Below, one piece after another: positions 21,326-32,022 of a DNA stretch of 64,000 nucleotides. This DNA is from Didymella arachidicola (lineage: Eukaryota > Ascomycota > Dothideomycetes > Pleosporales > Didymellaceae): NCBI GenBank assembly GCA_016630955.3, contig CM049990.2, positions 62,001 to 126,000 on the forward strand, written 5' to 3'. A model generated the notes under the pieces. That model searched no databases, was not told where the DNA came from, and saw only the letters and a program-made list of their open reading frames with translations. Made by a program: the position numbers and the translations under genes. Positions within the stretch are counted from its first letter, which is position 1; each line of letters opens with the position of its first letter.

Positions 21326-21904
21326 TCAGATGATGATAGCATCGATCAGCCCCTGTCTGATCTGTGCAACCGACATGCTTCCATCCGCCGGTACGATCAG
21401 TGTCGCTACAGTTTTCGGTGCGGCTCCCTTCAGCGATGTGATTGTAGTTTGCTTGTTTATCTGTACTTGCAGGTTGTGCTTTGCAGGCTTGTCGCTAGTC
21501 ATCTGGATTGGGCTCAGTACTTGGCTGCCTGCATAGGTGGTAATGTCACTTACGCCCTGCATGTCCAGACGCCAGTTAGTGTCGTTGAAGATTGTCCCTC
21601 CGGTCGTAGCAAAACCAGAGAGTTTCTCATCAGGGATGCTGTTGATAAACTGTGTACAGCGCTTTGTGTTCTTGCCCATGTTGACTGAAGTGAAACGAGG
21701 CTCTGATATATTTTGAATATGTGTAGATTGGGTGAACAGATCGCGATTAGAGAATGATGGGCGTGTCGTGGACTTATTCATGGTGAGCAAGGCATTTCCA
21801 GGTGTCAGAAGATGGCGCATCAGGCTGAGACCAATTGGGGGTTGAAGCGCCAGGCATTGGCGGCGCGTATCGCGACGGTGCAAGGCTGTGCTCGCGCGAC
21901 CCAT
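21326..21904 (-). CDS. Hypothetical protein, up to 192 aa
   Basis: ATG 21904 opens a single-exon frame ending TGA 21326. The C-terminal 117 residues from a second Met (MGKNTKRCTQF) look protein-like and are rich in Thr, Ile and Gln (SDITTYAGSQVLSPIQM, VATLIVPADGSMSVAQIRQG). The N-terminal part is Arg-rich and may be untranslated. No family, signal or membrane segment is recognised. It lies 110 bp downstream of the APH-type gene on the same strand. Confidence 0.4.
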   Translation of the reverse strand: MGRASTALHRRDTRRQCLALQPPIGLSLMRHLLTPGNALLTMNKSTTRPSFSNRDLFTQSTHIQNISEPRFTSVNMGKNTKRCTQFINSIPDEKLSGFATTGGTIFNDTNWRLDMQGVSDITTYAGSQVLSPIQMTSDKPAKHNLQVQINKQTTITSLKGAAPKTVATLIVPADGSMSVAQIRQGLIDAIII

Positions 21905-22014
21905 TTAGGTTCACCAAAAATCCCCTCATCTCTACTGGTAGCTCGGAATGCGGCGTGGCGTGGAACGACTGTGTCTGTGGATTTCTCCTGTTGTCATGCG
22001 ATCCGTAGGAGTAA

Positions 22015-23289
22015 CTATTTGTTGAACTCGGCGCTTAGGCTTCGAACATCTCCAAGCACTAACGCGTCGATCCAACGCTTGATCATCTTAAACGCCAATC
22101 CACTGTCGCAATTGTGCACAGCCATCTCGAAGTCTGCCTTGAGGCGGTTGTCCCTCATGATGGCGACCCACTCGGGCTGCGTTTTCTGCATCTCAGTGAG
22201 AAACAGCTTGCGCAACTGCGTCATCTCATACTCCAGAAGATGTTCCCAATAGAGATCCGCTATTCCCTCATTGTCAAGCCCGTCATGATCTTTCGCGTCT
22301 TCCTCGTCTGAATCAGCGGCGTACGTCTCCTTGTCGGGCTTCTTTTCCCGGGTCCGCTGATCAAGCAGCGCGGGCACTTGACAAGCCCTCCACAGTGGCA
22401 AAGCAGACACACACTCCCAATCGATGACTGCTGTCAGCTGTCCATTATCATCGACCATGATATTCTGCATCGATAGATCGTCGTGGAAGAGCATGGTTGG
22501 CTCGCCAGAGCTGTCATTGGGCAGAAAGATGGTGGGAAGGATATCGAGCAGCCTCTTTGCCAGATCTAGCGCGGCCTCGGCATCTTCGATCTCATCTTCG
22601 TCACAGGTGGAATCAAGGATGCGCTGCTGATCAGTGAGAACGAGCTGTAAACGTGCCTTCAGCCAGTCGTGGCTTGACGTGAACGGCCCACGAGAAACAT
22701 CGTGTGTAAGGTGGTCGCCCCAAAAGAAAATGAGAGATACCATGCGGTCAAGAGTAAAGGAAGTTGAGCTTGCTTGCTTTTCTGAATTGAAGATGTTCCC
22801 AATCCTGTGCAAGCGGTGTTCGAACAGTCGCGCGTGGTTCTTGACAAGACATTTGACGATGTTCTCTTTGGCGTCCCATGACATCTTCCGCCAGCCTTTG
22901 CGCAACGTGACGCCAGGCATTACTTCCATCAAAATCCACTCGAATCCTAGCTCGTTCTCGTTGTGAGAGTCGAACGCGATGATTTGTGGGACTGGCAATG
23001 AAGTTTTTTGTCGCACAAACTCAATTGTGGCAACCTCGCTCTCAGTTTTGTAGCGCGGGTCAACGGGGAGACTGACGCGCATCAAGCAGGTAGTGTCCAC
23101 AGTCGAGACCTTGTAGAGCTTGTTGAAAGCACCTTGAGCGTAGAAGCTGACACCTGGCAATGCTTCTTCGTCACAGCCCAGGTGCGCGCGAGCGATAGAT
23201 GCTATAATGTTGACATCTGGTTCTTTTGTCCAACGCGGCTCCAGGCCAAACGTCTTCTCGACCCATTCCAATCCATCCTGGTTTGGCAT
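22015..23289 (-). CDS. Aminoglycoside phosphotransferase (APH)-fold kinase, 424 aa
   Basis: Single exon. Protein-kinase-like APH fold as expanded in ascomycetes. Marks: SFYAQGAFNKLYKV as the Gly-rich nucleotide loop region, FEWILMEVMPGVTL as hinge, the catalytic loop MLFHDDLSMQNIMV (HxDxxxxN) and AVIDWECVSALPLW carrying the Mg-binding Asp. Fungal members phosphorylate unknown small molecules; true antibiotic resistance is not implied. ATG 23289 (MPNQDGLEWVEKTF) is preferred because homologous proteins begin close to here; an in-frame ATG at 23574 would add 95 residues of unstructured sequence. An acidic insert (DSDEEDAKDHD) lies between the Asp motif and the C-terminal helix. Confidence 0.87.
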   Translation of the reverse strand: MPNQDGLEWVEKTFGLEPRWTKEPDVNIIASIARAHLGCDEEALPGVSFYAQGAFNKLYKVSTVDTTCLMRVSLPVDPRYKTESEVATIEFVRQKTSLPVPQIIAFDSHNENELGFEWILMEVMPGVTLRKGWRKMSWDAKENIVKCLVKNHARLFEHRLHRIGNIFNSEKQASSTSFTLDRMVSLIFFWGDHLTHDVSRGPFTSSHDWLKARLQLVLTDQQRILDSTCDEDEIEDAEAALDLAKRLLDILPTIFLPNDSSGEPTMLFHDDLSMQNIMVDDNGQLTAVIDWECVSALPLWRACQVPALLDQRTREKKPDKETYAADSDEEDAKDHDGLDNEGIADLYWEHLLEYEMTQLRKLFLTEMQKTQPEWVAIMRDNRLKADFEMAVHNCDSGLAFKMIKRWIDALVLGDVRSLSAEFNK

Positions 23290-23979
23290 GGTTGCTCGGT
23301 ATTCACTTCCCTGATGAGTACAAACCTCTGCTTGCTCGTGAAGGGCTGCAATAGGTGCAGATTTATAGGGAGCGACCTTGAGTATTTCGTGTCGTATAAA
23401 TGGGAAGGGGAAGAAGTTTGTATCTTGTGCAGTCGCCGGGAAGGCAATTCTAGTGTTGAGATATACGATTGCCTTGAGGTGGCTGGGAAGGCTGACGCTA
23501 AGGATTGAGCGCCAGTCGTGGGCCCCACCGACGTTTCTCGCAGCAACGTCATCCTTCCGGAGTAGGCATGCCATCTGACCATAGGCAACGCCCCACTATT
23601 CATACACTAGGCACACTGTGGCTTAGCGTTGAATAGGTTCAGAACACATTTGATAATCTGCTGTACCTTTACTATAATTCCTAGCGGAGCGAATCCCTTT
23701 CAGAGCACGCTGGAAAAGATTCAGGAAACCTGATTGGTAGATCTAAATTAGTTAACTCTCTTCACCTTAGCGTATTATGTCCTCCATCAGCCTCTTAATG
23801 GTAAGGGGGTCTCTATGGTCAGATAACATGCACCCTCATCCTTCTGAACCTGCGTGGTGGTCTGTCTGGGGCACATAGAGACAGAATGATTGAAGAATTT
23901 GACTTTCCCTGCCCTAAGAAGTTCGCAACCTTCGTGCAGCCCCTTTACATGCAGACCCCCCGCCCTACGCTTACTAGCC
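23290..23979. other. Intergenic
   Basis: Upstream region of the APH-type gene. No gene is seen apart from a possible longer N-terminus of that gene (to 23574). Confidence 0.35.
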
Positions 23980-25215
23980 ATGGCAACACAGATCTGGCGT
24001 CGCTGCACGCGCTGCTTTGACACAGCTCCTAGCCTTCTCGATCAATTGGAGTTCCACACCCTGCCGCGATCCTAACATCTGAAGATTAGACAGCGTACGA
24101 TGCTGCCCTGTATGCGGTGAGGCTGTCTGATTCCGCGGCTGCAACACCTTTACACGGCAGGGACAAACCTCTCTATCGTCACCGAAGACTGGACTATGCC
24201 CTGGATTAGGTGAACCGCCTCGTCAAGCTTCTTTCGATACAGTTGCGCTGATCAGGTGCAATATTATACGTGTCGATCTAGCTGACAATCCTGCTTTCGA
24301 AGCACTCTCCTACACCTGGGCAATAGAACATGGAGATGACAGTCTCTCGAGATCAGCCATGATAGTCGACAGAACCTTGCTCAGAGTTATATTGAATCGC
24401 GAACAAGTCCTCTAATAGACGCAATCCGCAGAGATCAGTAAAACGCTCAAGAACGCCAGTGTCGACATAATGAGTGAGCTTTATGCGAGAGCAGGTGTTG
24501 GGCAGTCTGTCTAAAAGTAGTGTGGGGCCTTATTAGACCACATCGACTATCGACCCCTCTTCTGATAGCTACAGGATTTCACTTTTCCCCTACTAGAGTA
24601 CAGGTTATCACGACATTCGCAGCGCTTTCCGCTACTTCCAGCGTGTCTGGGTGATATAAGAAGTAGCCCCGACCAAAACTGTGTCTTTGCAGATTAATGA
24701 TGAGGAATTAATCTTGTCTGCAGCAGTACTTTGGCGCATGCGCAGGCACTGTAAAATCTCAGGGTGCTCAATTAGAACGTGAACCTGGAAAGGCAGAGCA
24801 GATATCTCCAGTTTGCCTACTCGCTGGAATGGACTGTGAATGCGCAAATGAATTAGATCGAGTATTCGCCGTTCTCAGCCTCATATAGCCCGAAACCCGA
24901 AGCCTCATCTCACTCCACTACTCCCTCAGGATCGAGACCCTATACGCCCGTGTTCTAGTTTCAATAATTCGGGTCTGTGGTAATTTCAACACGCTTCGTT
25001 CCGTTGACAGGGATATAAATCTCAGCACGCGTGCTGTCAAATGATCTCTGCAAGACATGCGAGATTATACAAGTCGCTACAGCTATCAGCTTTGCACTGA
25101 GACCTGCAATGTATACCGCGCGCCATCTAGAACTGCAAACCTTAATGGCTGCACTGAAACAAGTACGGCAATATCCTGTTAACTGCTTCTGGGACTTGCA
25201 TTATGATTGTTAGTA
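23980..25215 (+). pseudogene. HET-domain (heterokaryon incompatibility) gene relic
   Basis: Scattered frames recall fungal HET proteins, which trigger cell death after fusion of unlike strains. In order: MATQIWRRCTRCFD at 23980, DNPAFEALSYTW near 24290-24320 (the classic HET start), YFQRVWVI then EVAPTKTV near 24633, ELDRVFAVLSL near 24860, and SLHYSLRIETLYARVLV near 24915. The frames are broken by many stops and shifts. At least one, in WVI-TAA-EV where the family has WV(I/V)QE, is a CAA to TAA change. The relic is too decayed to give a product. Confidence 0.65.
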
Positions 25216-26060
25216 AAATAACTTAGAAGGATTAGTGCGGCGTGGTGTAGGTTACAATCTTGTGTATACCGGAGACAGTAATAGGCGCAACATGTTCCCT
25301 AAGAGAGCATGTTGAAAAACGGCGGAGCGGTCAGGAGAACTTGTTTTCAACGTCCTATGGTCGTATGTGAAGGAAATTCTATCTTGATTGTTTATTATCG
25401 CAGATTTTTTGTTGAGTGGTCAGACCGTCGCTGGTCTTACCATCGCGAAAATGGGGGTTTTGGTTTTAGACCAGGCAGCCATACGGTGTTCCTTGCATCT
25501 CCATCGTAACCATTTCTCTGTTATGTTGATCGTGGGTTGTACGTCGATGCGTTGTGGTGCGTCTCCAAGTTGGTTCGGTCTAGAGATCTCAGCCACGAAA
25601 GCCGCCCTTTCCCCGCTTGTTCTAGCGCGCTGCACCCCAGCATTCTCAATCACGCAATCACTTCTCTCCTCCAGGCCCATATTTCCCTACAAGCATCTCG
25701 CTCTAGCGACGACGCGCCGCCAGACTTAGCAACGCTTTACGTGAGAGAAACTTGCTGAGCATGACTCTGTCAGATCTCGTGAGGCTCCTCGGACCCTCGC
25801 CGACAGTCCGCGTGAAGATGCTGAGGAAGCAGCAAACTCATACGCCGAGAGGGCCGGTGAACGACGGGAAGTGGCAAGTGTTGCAAGATGGTGACTGTTC
25901 AGAGCCGATGAGAACGGGATAAGTATGGACCATATCCTGTTTTCTGGTTTGGAATACAGACTCGAATCCAAGTCAACTTTGCTTCACGCTCGACTACATC
26001 CAAATTGCACTCTCACCATACGACGCGACGATTACACGGTTCATAGACGTGTGCGCAATC
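25216..26060. other. Intergenic, upstream of the sulfite pump gene
   Basis: No gene supported. A minus-strand open frame (25680-25420) has no recognisable domain. Confidence 0.35.
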
Positions 26061-27435
26061 ATGGCAACGCCCTGCCAGCTCCAAGCGGCCACTCGCTCCC
26101 GCTCAAACGAGACAGCGGTTGAAGAAACATGTCCAACCCAAGCTCGACAGCTCACACCATGCCAGCTCCGCCAACAGATGGCATGTGAAACTACGGATCG
26201 TCTGCCAAAGTGGCTGATCCCAGCGGATCGTCGAGGGTGGCGACGCATCGTGCAAAACTTCACACCGTCGTGGGTACGTCCCTCATCATATCCATCCCCA
26301 TTCGAGATATTAATGTCGTCAGTTCGCAGTAACAATGGGCACGGGGATAGTAGGCATCCTGTTCCATGCGCTATCCACGCTATACCCTTCTGTTTCGACA
26401 CCTCTCAACATCCTCAGCACTATCTTCTTCGTTCTCAACATCATCCTCTTCGCCGTCATACTCCTCATCAGTATTCTGCGGTACACGCTCTACCCCGCGA
26501 CATGGACGCTCATGCTGCAGCACCCCGTCCAATCCCTATTCCTCGGAACGCTACCCATGGGCTTCGCAACGCTTATCAACCTCTTCGTCGCGCTGTGCGT
26601 TCCAGCATGGGGCGGCCGAACGCCACACGTGGCGTGGGGACTGTGGTGGATCGACGTCGCCGTGTCAATCGCATGTTGCCTGTGGCTCCCGTTCCAGATG
26701 ATGACGACGCACCAGACGCGGCACGAGACGATGACTGCGGCATGGCTTTTACCTATTGTCGCGCCCATCGTCGCCGCTGCATCGGGAGGCGTCGTTGCGT
26801 CCGTGCTGCCAGACCCACACCACGCCGTCATCACCATCGTCGCGAGTTACGTCCTCTGGGGCGTCGGCGTGCCGCTCGCGATGGTGGTGTTGACAATGTA
26901 CTTCCACCGCCTCGCGATCCACAAGCTGCCCCCTCAGGAGGTCATCGTCAGCGTGTTCTTGCCGCTTGGGCCAATGGGACAGGGTGGCTATGCTGTGATG
27001 CAGCTCGGGATGCAAGCTGCGAAGCGGTTTCCCGAGACTGGAACGCTGCACGCGCTGTCTGGCGAGATTCTCTACATTCTGGGATGGGCTATTGCCATGA
27101 TATTATGGGGCTTCGGACTTGTGTGGCTGTTCTTTGCTATTGCGTCGATCAGCCGAAGCAGGTTTCCTTTCAACATGGGGTGGTGGGGATTTACGTTCCC
27201 CGTGGGTGTATTCACCATGTCGACCATCACGATTGGGGAAGAGTTACCGTCGGCTTTCTTCAAGATCCTGGGGACTGCTTTCGCCATCAGTGTCATGCTG
27301 CTCTGGGGAGTGGTCGCCGCGGGAACCGTCAAGAACTTGTTATTCGGAAAGCTGGTCGAGGCGCCTTGTTTGAGGGAGATGGAGCGACGTGCGGCGGCGG
27401 CGGCAGCCCAAGAAAAGACGCAGCAGGAAGCCTGA
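26061..27435 (+). CDS. SSU1: Sulfite efflux pump, TDT family, 441 aa, 2 exons
   Basis: Plasma-membrane exporter of sulfite, of the tellurite-resistance/dicarboxylate transporter (SLAC1-like) fold. Exons 26061-26273 and 26323-27435; the intron (GTACGT..GTCAG) falls inside the family signature, giving NFTPSWFAVTMGTGIVGIL after splicing. About ten hydrophobic helices are visible, for example FFVLNIILFAVILLISIL, GWAIAMILWGFGLVWLFFAI and AISVMLLWGVVAAGTV. The N-terminal 60 residues are hydrophilic, and the short C-terminal tail ends in an Ala/Gln-rich stretch. Filamentous ascomycetes use this pump to discard sulfite formed from cysteine breakdown, for example during keratin use or detoxification. 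Its last 96 bp overlap an opposite-strand pseudogene. Confidence 0.93.
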
Positions 27436-28095
27436 AACTGGCCTCGGTTCATACAACGACATCAGCCAAAATCCTCCAGATATGGCGAGATTCGCCGTGG
27501 TCTCCAAGGCGCACTTTCCGACATCATTCAAATCCATTAACAGCCTGGTGAGATTCTCCTGGCGCAGTCCGTCGATGAAAATCGGTATGTAGAAGAACGA
27601 GCCTTTAGGGTCTGCGCGACGTGCTTCCAGGCCCCGGCGCGGCAGCGTGGGTACGTTTGCCACGTCCCGGAGGCATACATTTAGATTCCCGGATGGAAAA
27701 TGCAGAGTCAGACAGCGATAATATCCCTCAGGAATTGAGGACTGACAGGCATGATGGAGCACGGCAAGGCGAATGTGTCGGAGCAGGATGAGAGCATAGA
27801 TAGAAGGTCAGGCGTGTCTTGGAGAGCGAGACCATAGCAAGTGTATTGCTCGCACAGCATCAAAGCAGCTATCTAACCACCTTAATCTCAATCCCCGAGT
27901 GAGCTTTTTGCGCGAGCTGCGGCAATACGCCTCCCAGATCTCGTCCTCATGACCATCTATGTAGTCATCATAACTCTTCCCTATCAATGCTGGAACACTG
28001 CTCCACACACCAACACCGTCCATGTCAGAAGCAATGACTTTGGCGCATTCGTCTCGGTGCTTCGAAGACTTCATCACCAAATTACTAGAGGCCAT
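27340..28095 (-). pseudogene. Unidentified ORF with one in-frame TGA
   Basis: From ATG 28095 the frame runs 252 codons to 27340 with a single TGA at codon 96 (27808-27810), after SRSPRHA. Both halves look like protein (SDMDGVGVWSSVPALIGKSY; then IYALILLRHIRLAVLHHACQ and LMDLNDVGKCALETTANLAI). A CGA to TGA change would explain the break. No family is recognised. The 3' end runs antisense into the last exon of the sulfite pump gene. It may instead be two chance frames. Confidence 0.4.
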
Positions 28096-28987
28096 GAGCC
28101 CAAAGTGTATCTTCGGCTTATTGATGGTGCAGCTCAAGCGCTGGGTTCGGCCAGGCCGAGTCGAAGCTGAGACCAGCACCCTCCGACGCCTCACTCGCTG
28201 CTCTGCATCGCAGCACGGAATAGATCACAAGCCACCGGGCAGTAGATCTCGCCCGGCACAGTCATCTCCAGAATACCGCGCCTAGAGGATGCGTGAGATG
28301 CCACAATATGCTCGAATACCACAGGATTACCTCCCCCACCGCGCCAGGGTGTTCAAAGTCTCCGAACCCTTCATTGCATATTATCTACATCCATCAGCGC
28401 CTATGTTTACCGAGACTAGTTGTTTTGTTGTTTTATCGAGAAACGGTCTGACACTCATTTGAACTTGTTGGGAACGCAGGGGCATATGGCTAGACGGATA
28501 CGTGGGACTGTAGTCGAGGGATGACGATACTCCTTAGAGTCTTCCACTACTGGAATTTCTGCGCCCAAAGTAGACTTGTTAAAAGCCTGTAGCTGTATAT
28601 CGTAAGGAACCGAATCGAAAGTCTGCGGTAGTTGTGTGGGTGCAATGTAGCACAGATGATGGCAATGACTAATTATGGCAGTGGCTTCCAAAGGGAGCCA
28701 CGATACTGTCTTGTCCGGCTGGGCTCGGCGTTAGTTTGCTGATTGTCAAGCAGAAGACAAGATTGCTGCAACCATTGATGTTTACGGTAAGAGAGAGGAA
28801 TCAGGAAACCAATACATTGCGTTTCTCGCAGGGTTTGATTATTCAGCACCGCGAGATGCAATTGGACGGTGTGGAAGTGATATTCTGCTACGCCGACGCC
28901 GTCATTCGCCTCTCTGCGCGAGTCCATCATGTTCGTCCAGGAAGACAGCGACGATGTAGGACAAACTTGAATCCGTATCGTATCGCT
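28096..28987. other. Intergenic
   Basis: No gene or repeat recognised; 3' side of the Vps16 gene. Confidence 0.35.
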
Positions 28988-31683
28988 TCATCTCCCCTTC
29001 AACCCCGCAATCAACCGCTCAACCTCCGCCGTCGCACCCCCCGCTCTATCCCTCAACCCTTCCAACGCCTCCCCATCCTTCGCCTTGTACGCCTCCTCGG
29101 CCGCCTTAACGACCAACCCACATTTAACCCACATCTCGACCCTCTCCCTCACCCCCAACCCCGTGCACTTTGGGACAAACAAACTCGCGACCCTCGTATT
29201 CCCCGCCGCAAGCACTTCATTAAAAAACGGCTCCCATCCAATCGGGGATTTCTTGACTTTACTCCACTCCTCGATGTCGATGAAGCGACGACTAGCCACA
29301 AGAGCGCGGAGACGGATCCACGTCTGTGTTTTATCTGGGATTTTGAATTCGGCTGCGATTTTGTTGGCGCGCTTGGAGTGGCCTTCTTTGAGGAGGGTGA
29401 AGAGGGTTGCGTGGGCGCTGAGGCCGATGAGGGAGATGGGCGGGGTGGAGCGGTTGGGGATGTCGCGGGTGGACTGTTGGAGGTCGCGCTCGAATTGGGT
29501 TTGGAGGTGGAGCAGCTTCTGGGCGTCGTCGAGGGTGCTGCGGGCGAATGCGGCAGGGGCGTCGCGGCTGTCGGAGAGGTACTTGGATGCGAGTTTGAGC
29601 TTGTCGAGGGCCTGGGGGAGCGAGGGCTGGGCGAGGGCGGACGACAAAAGCAAGGCAGAGCCGTCGAGACGCCGGTCGTCTTGGTAGTAGAGGTCCTTGA
29701 GCAGGTCGGGGTCCTGGTCGCGGGCGGAGGACTCGACGAGGGCGGTGGCGACAGGGCGGGTGTTGATGACGCGGAAGAAGGACGCGAGGGGCAGCTTCTT
29801 GCGCAAATGTAGCAGGACGTGGAAGACGAGGTCGGTGTCGCCCGATTCAATAGCCTTGTCGAGGGCGATGGTGTCTTCCTTCATGCTCAGCAGCAGGGGC
29901 ACCTGCTTCCCGGCGCGCGGCTCGTGGTCGAGCAGCGACGTGGCCAGGCGGACGCGGCCCTCGTCGTAGGCGGCGCGGGCGATTTCCTCAAAAGAGACGC
30001 CGGGCTTGCCGGCGAGCTTCTTGACAATCAACGTGCAGATGTCCTCCTCTGGGTCCGTCGAGACTCGCACCTTTTGCTGCGCCCAGTGGCCGTGGATGTG
30101 GCTGGCGGGGAGGCGCAGGTAGTCGGCGACGCGCAGGGCGAGCAGGTACTCGCTGCGGTTGGTGAGGCGCTCGATGAGCTTCTCGGGCGTCATGCGGCGG
30201 TACTGGTCGTAGCTGAGCGGCAGGCCGACCTCGTAGAAGCGCACGGCGTTGAGGACGCGCAGCGTGTCGCACGTGTCGACGAAGTCGTCGGACGAGTACA
30301 GGTCGAGGACGGACTTGCCGTACGAGGCGGCCTTGAGCAGCGCCTTCTGCCAGTGGATGTTGTACTCGTGGGCGGCCGCCTTGATGCACGTGTCGACGGC
30401 CTCGGCCAGGCTGGGGCGGATCAGCTGGATGAGGTCGTCGGCGCGGGGGCTCTTCTGCTCCAGCAGCGCCGACGCTTCCAACAGGTGGGCGGCGGGCGCG
30501 TCGGAGCCGAGGCGGAACACGGCGACCGTCTCGTCGGGGACCTTCTGCAGGAACTCGCAGACGTCGCTGGTCAGCAGGCGGATGCCGTCGACGTCGGGCA
30601 GCAGGTGGACCCAGGCGTCGTAGTAGAACTTTGCGGCGGCGCTGCTGGGCCCGATCAGGTGCACCTCGTCCTCCCAGGCGAGGGCGACGGCGTTGGAGCC
30701 GCACCACTGCATGTCCTTGGGCAGCGTGTGGACGCGCGTGTCGTACTCGCTGAGCTTCTCGCTCCAGTCGCCGCTGACGACCCAGACCTTGGCGTCGTCC
30801 GTGTAGAAGGCGAGGAACTCGGCGCGCGGGCTGACGGCGATGTGGCGGAAGGGGCCCGCGTCGAAGTGGCGGTCCTCGGCCTCGGTCGCGTCGACGACGT
30901 ACAGCGTGCGGCCCATGGCGAGGACAACCTCGACGGAGCGCGACAGCGAGTAGGCGGGCGGGACGATGGCCCACGCGACGACGGGCTCGGGCGGCGGCAC
31001 GGCGAGCAGCTTGGGGCGCGGCTCGGCGTACGAGGCGACGGCGACGAGGTGGTTGTTGCCGAGCAGCGCGACGAAGCCCGAGTTGTAGAAGCGGCAGGCC
31101 ACGACGCCGTGCTGGTCGGCGTCCTGGAAGCATCAGTACGAGTACAGGCGTGCGTGTGAGAGCTTGTCGTACATGCCCCAGCGTCCACGGCGCAAAGTCG
31201 CCCTGCAGCCCCTCGTAGCACCGCACCGTGCCGTCCGCAGTCACAACCAGCAGCTTCTCATCGTCCGACCACCCCAGCCCTCGTATGCTCCCCTTGTCCC
31301 ACTGCACGCGTCAGCCTCTCGCTCTCTCTCTCTCTCTACACGCCTCACTTCGCCTACGTTGATGCTGCGGATCAGCTTGCCCGCGCAGCTGTAGATGTCG
31401 ATGCTCGCCCGCGCCACGCCGGGCCCGCGGTACGTGTGCAGCTTGTCTTCATCGCGGTAGATGGCTGTGAGCGGTCAGCGAGCACGTCGAGAGTTGCACA
31501 TGGAGACTCGAGAGTATGGACAAGCAGGGTTCACACCCACCTACCTACTGCGCCGCTGTACGGCGCACCGACGGCCTTGTAGTTTTCGAGCTCGAGATCT
31601 GCATCGAACACGGCAGAGTACAGCTGCGTCTTGCGGTAGAACCGATCACCCACCTTTTCCCAGGTGGCGGTTGGGTGGGACAT
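28988..31683 (-). CDS. VPS16: Vacuolar sorting protein Vps16, HOPS/CORVET core subunit, 836 aa
   Basis: Core of the CORVET and HOPS tethers, which bind Vps33 and drive endosome and vacuole fusion. Exons 31683-31545, 31464-31358, 31301-31173 and 31123-28988, all in phase. The N-terminus reads MSHPTATWEKVGDRFYRK, PYSGAVAIYRD and LGWSDDEKLLVV, the start of the Vps16_N beta-propeller (to about residue 400). The helical Vps16_C solenoid follows, with HWQKALLKAASYGK, ERLTNRSEYLLALRVADYL, ARAAYDEGRVRLATSLLDHE and EGHSKRANKIAAEFKIPDKT; these match the family closely. Length equals that of other Vps16 proteins. Codon use is strongly G/C-ending, which produces long false frames on the opposite strand. 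Intron 2 contains a CT repeat and an ACGCGT. Confidence 0.95.
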
Positions 31684-32022
31684 GTTGGGTCATGGTGGTG
31701 AGGTGAGGCTGGAGAGGGATGGATCGAGGTCGGCGGAGCTTCAGCCACACAAACGCCACGACTTTTCAGCCACAGGCCACGAGCCACACTTGTAGGCCTC
31801 CATTGCAGACGCTGACACGTGAGACTCCATCATCAACAGGACCTTGGAATCCAAGACAACAATTAGATAAATACTGTTATTTGAATATTAACACAGTGGA
31901 TCCATCTATAACTATCCCCAAAATAAAAAACGCCTCATCAACCATAACTCCTCGTCCTGGGTATCCATTGTAACTCCTCTTCCTGAGCATCCACCACCGT
32001 CAGGACCACCATCACTATACCA
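31684..32022. other. Vps16 promoter and kinesin 3' region
   Basis: Upstream of Vps16 and downstream of the kinesin gene (same strand). It is A/T-rich around 31860-31940 and no gene is seen. Confidence 0.4.

Noticed and set aside
25420..25680. 86-codon minus-strand ORF before the sulfite pump
   Set aside because: Protein-like in places but no domain, no neighbours that suggest a role, and within chance length.
29819..31159. A 446-codon open frame on the plus strand opposite Vps16, and similar frames at 28736-29812 and 32146-33174
   Set aside because: They lie antisense to clear Vps16 and kinesin exons, have repetitive Val/Gly/Arg/Glu composition, and are explained by G/C-ending codons on the coding strand.
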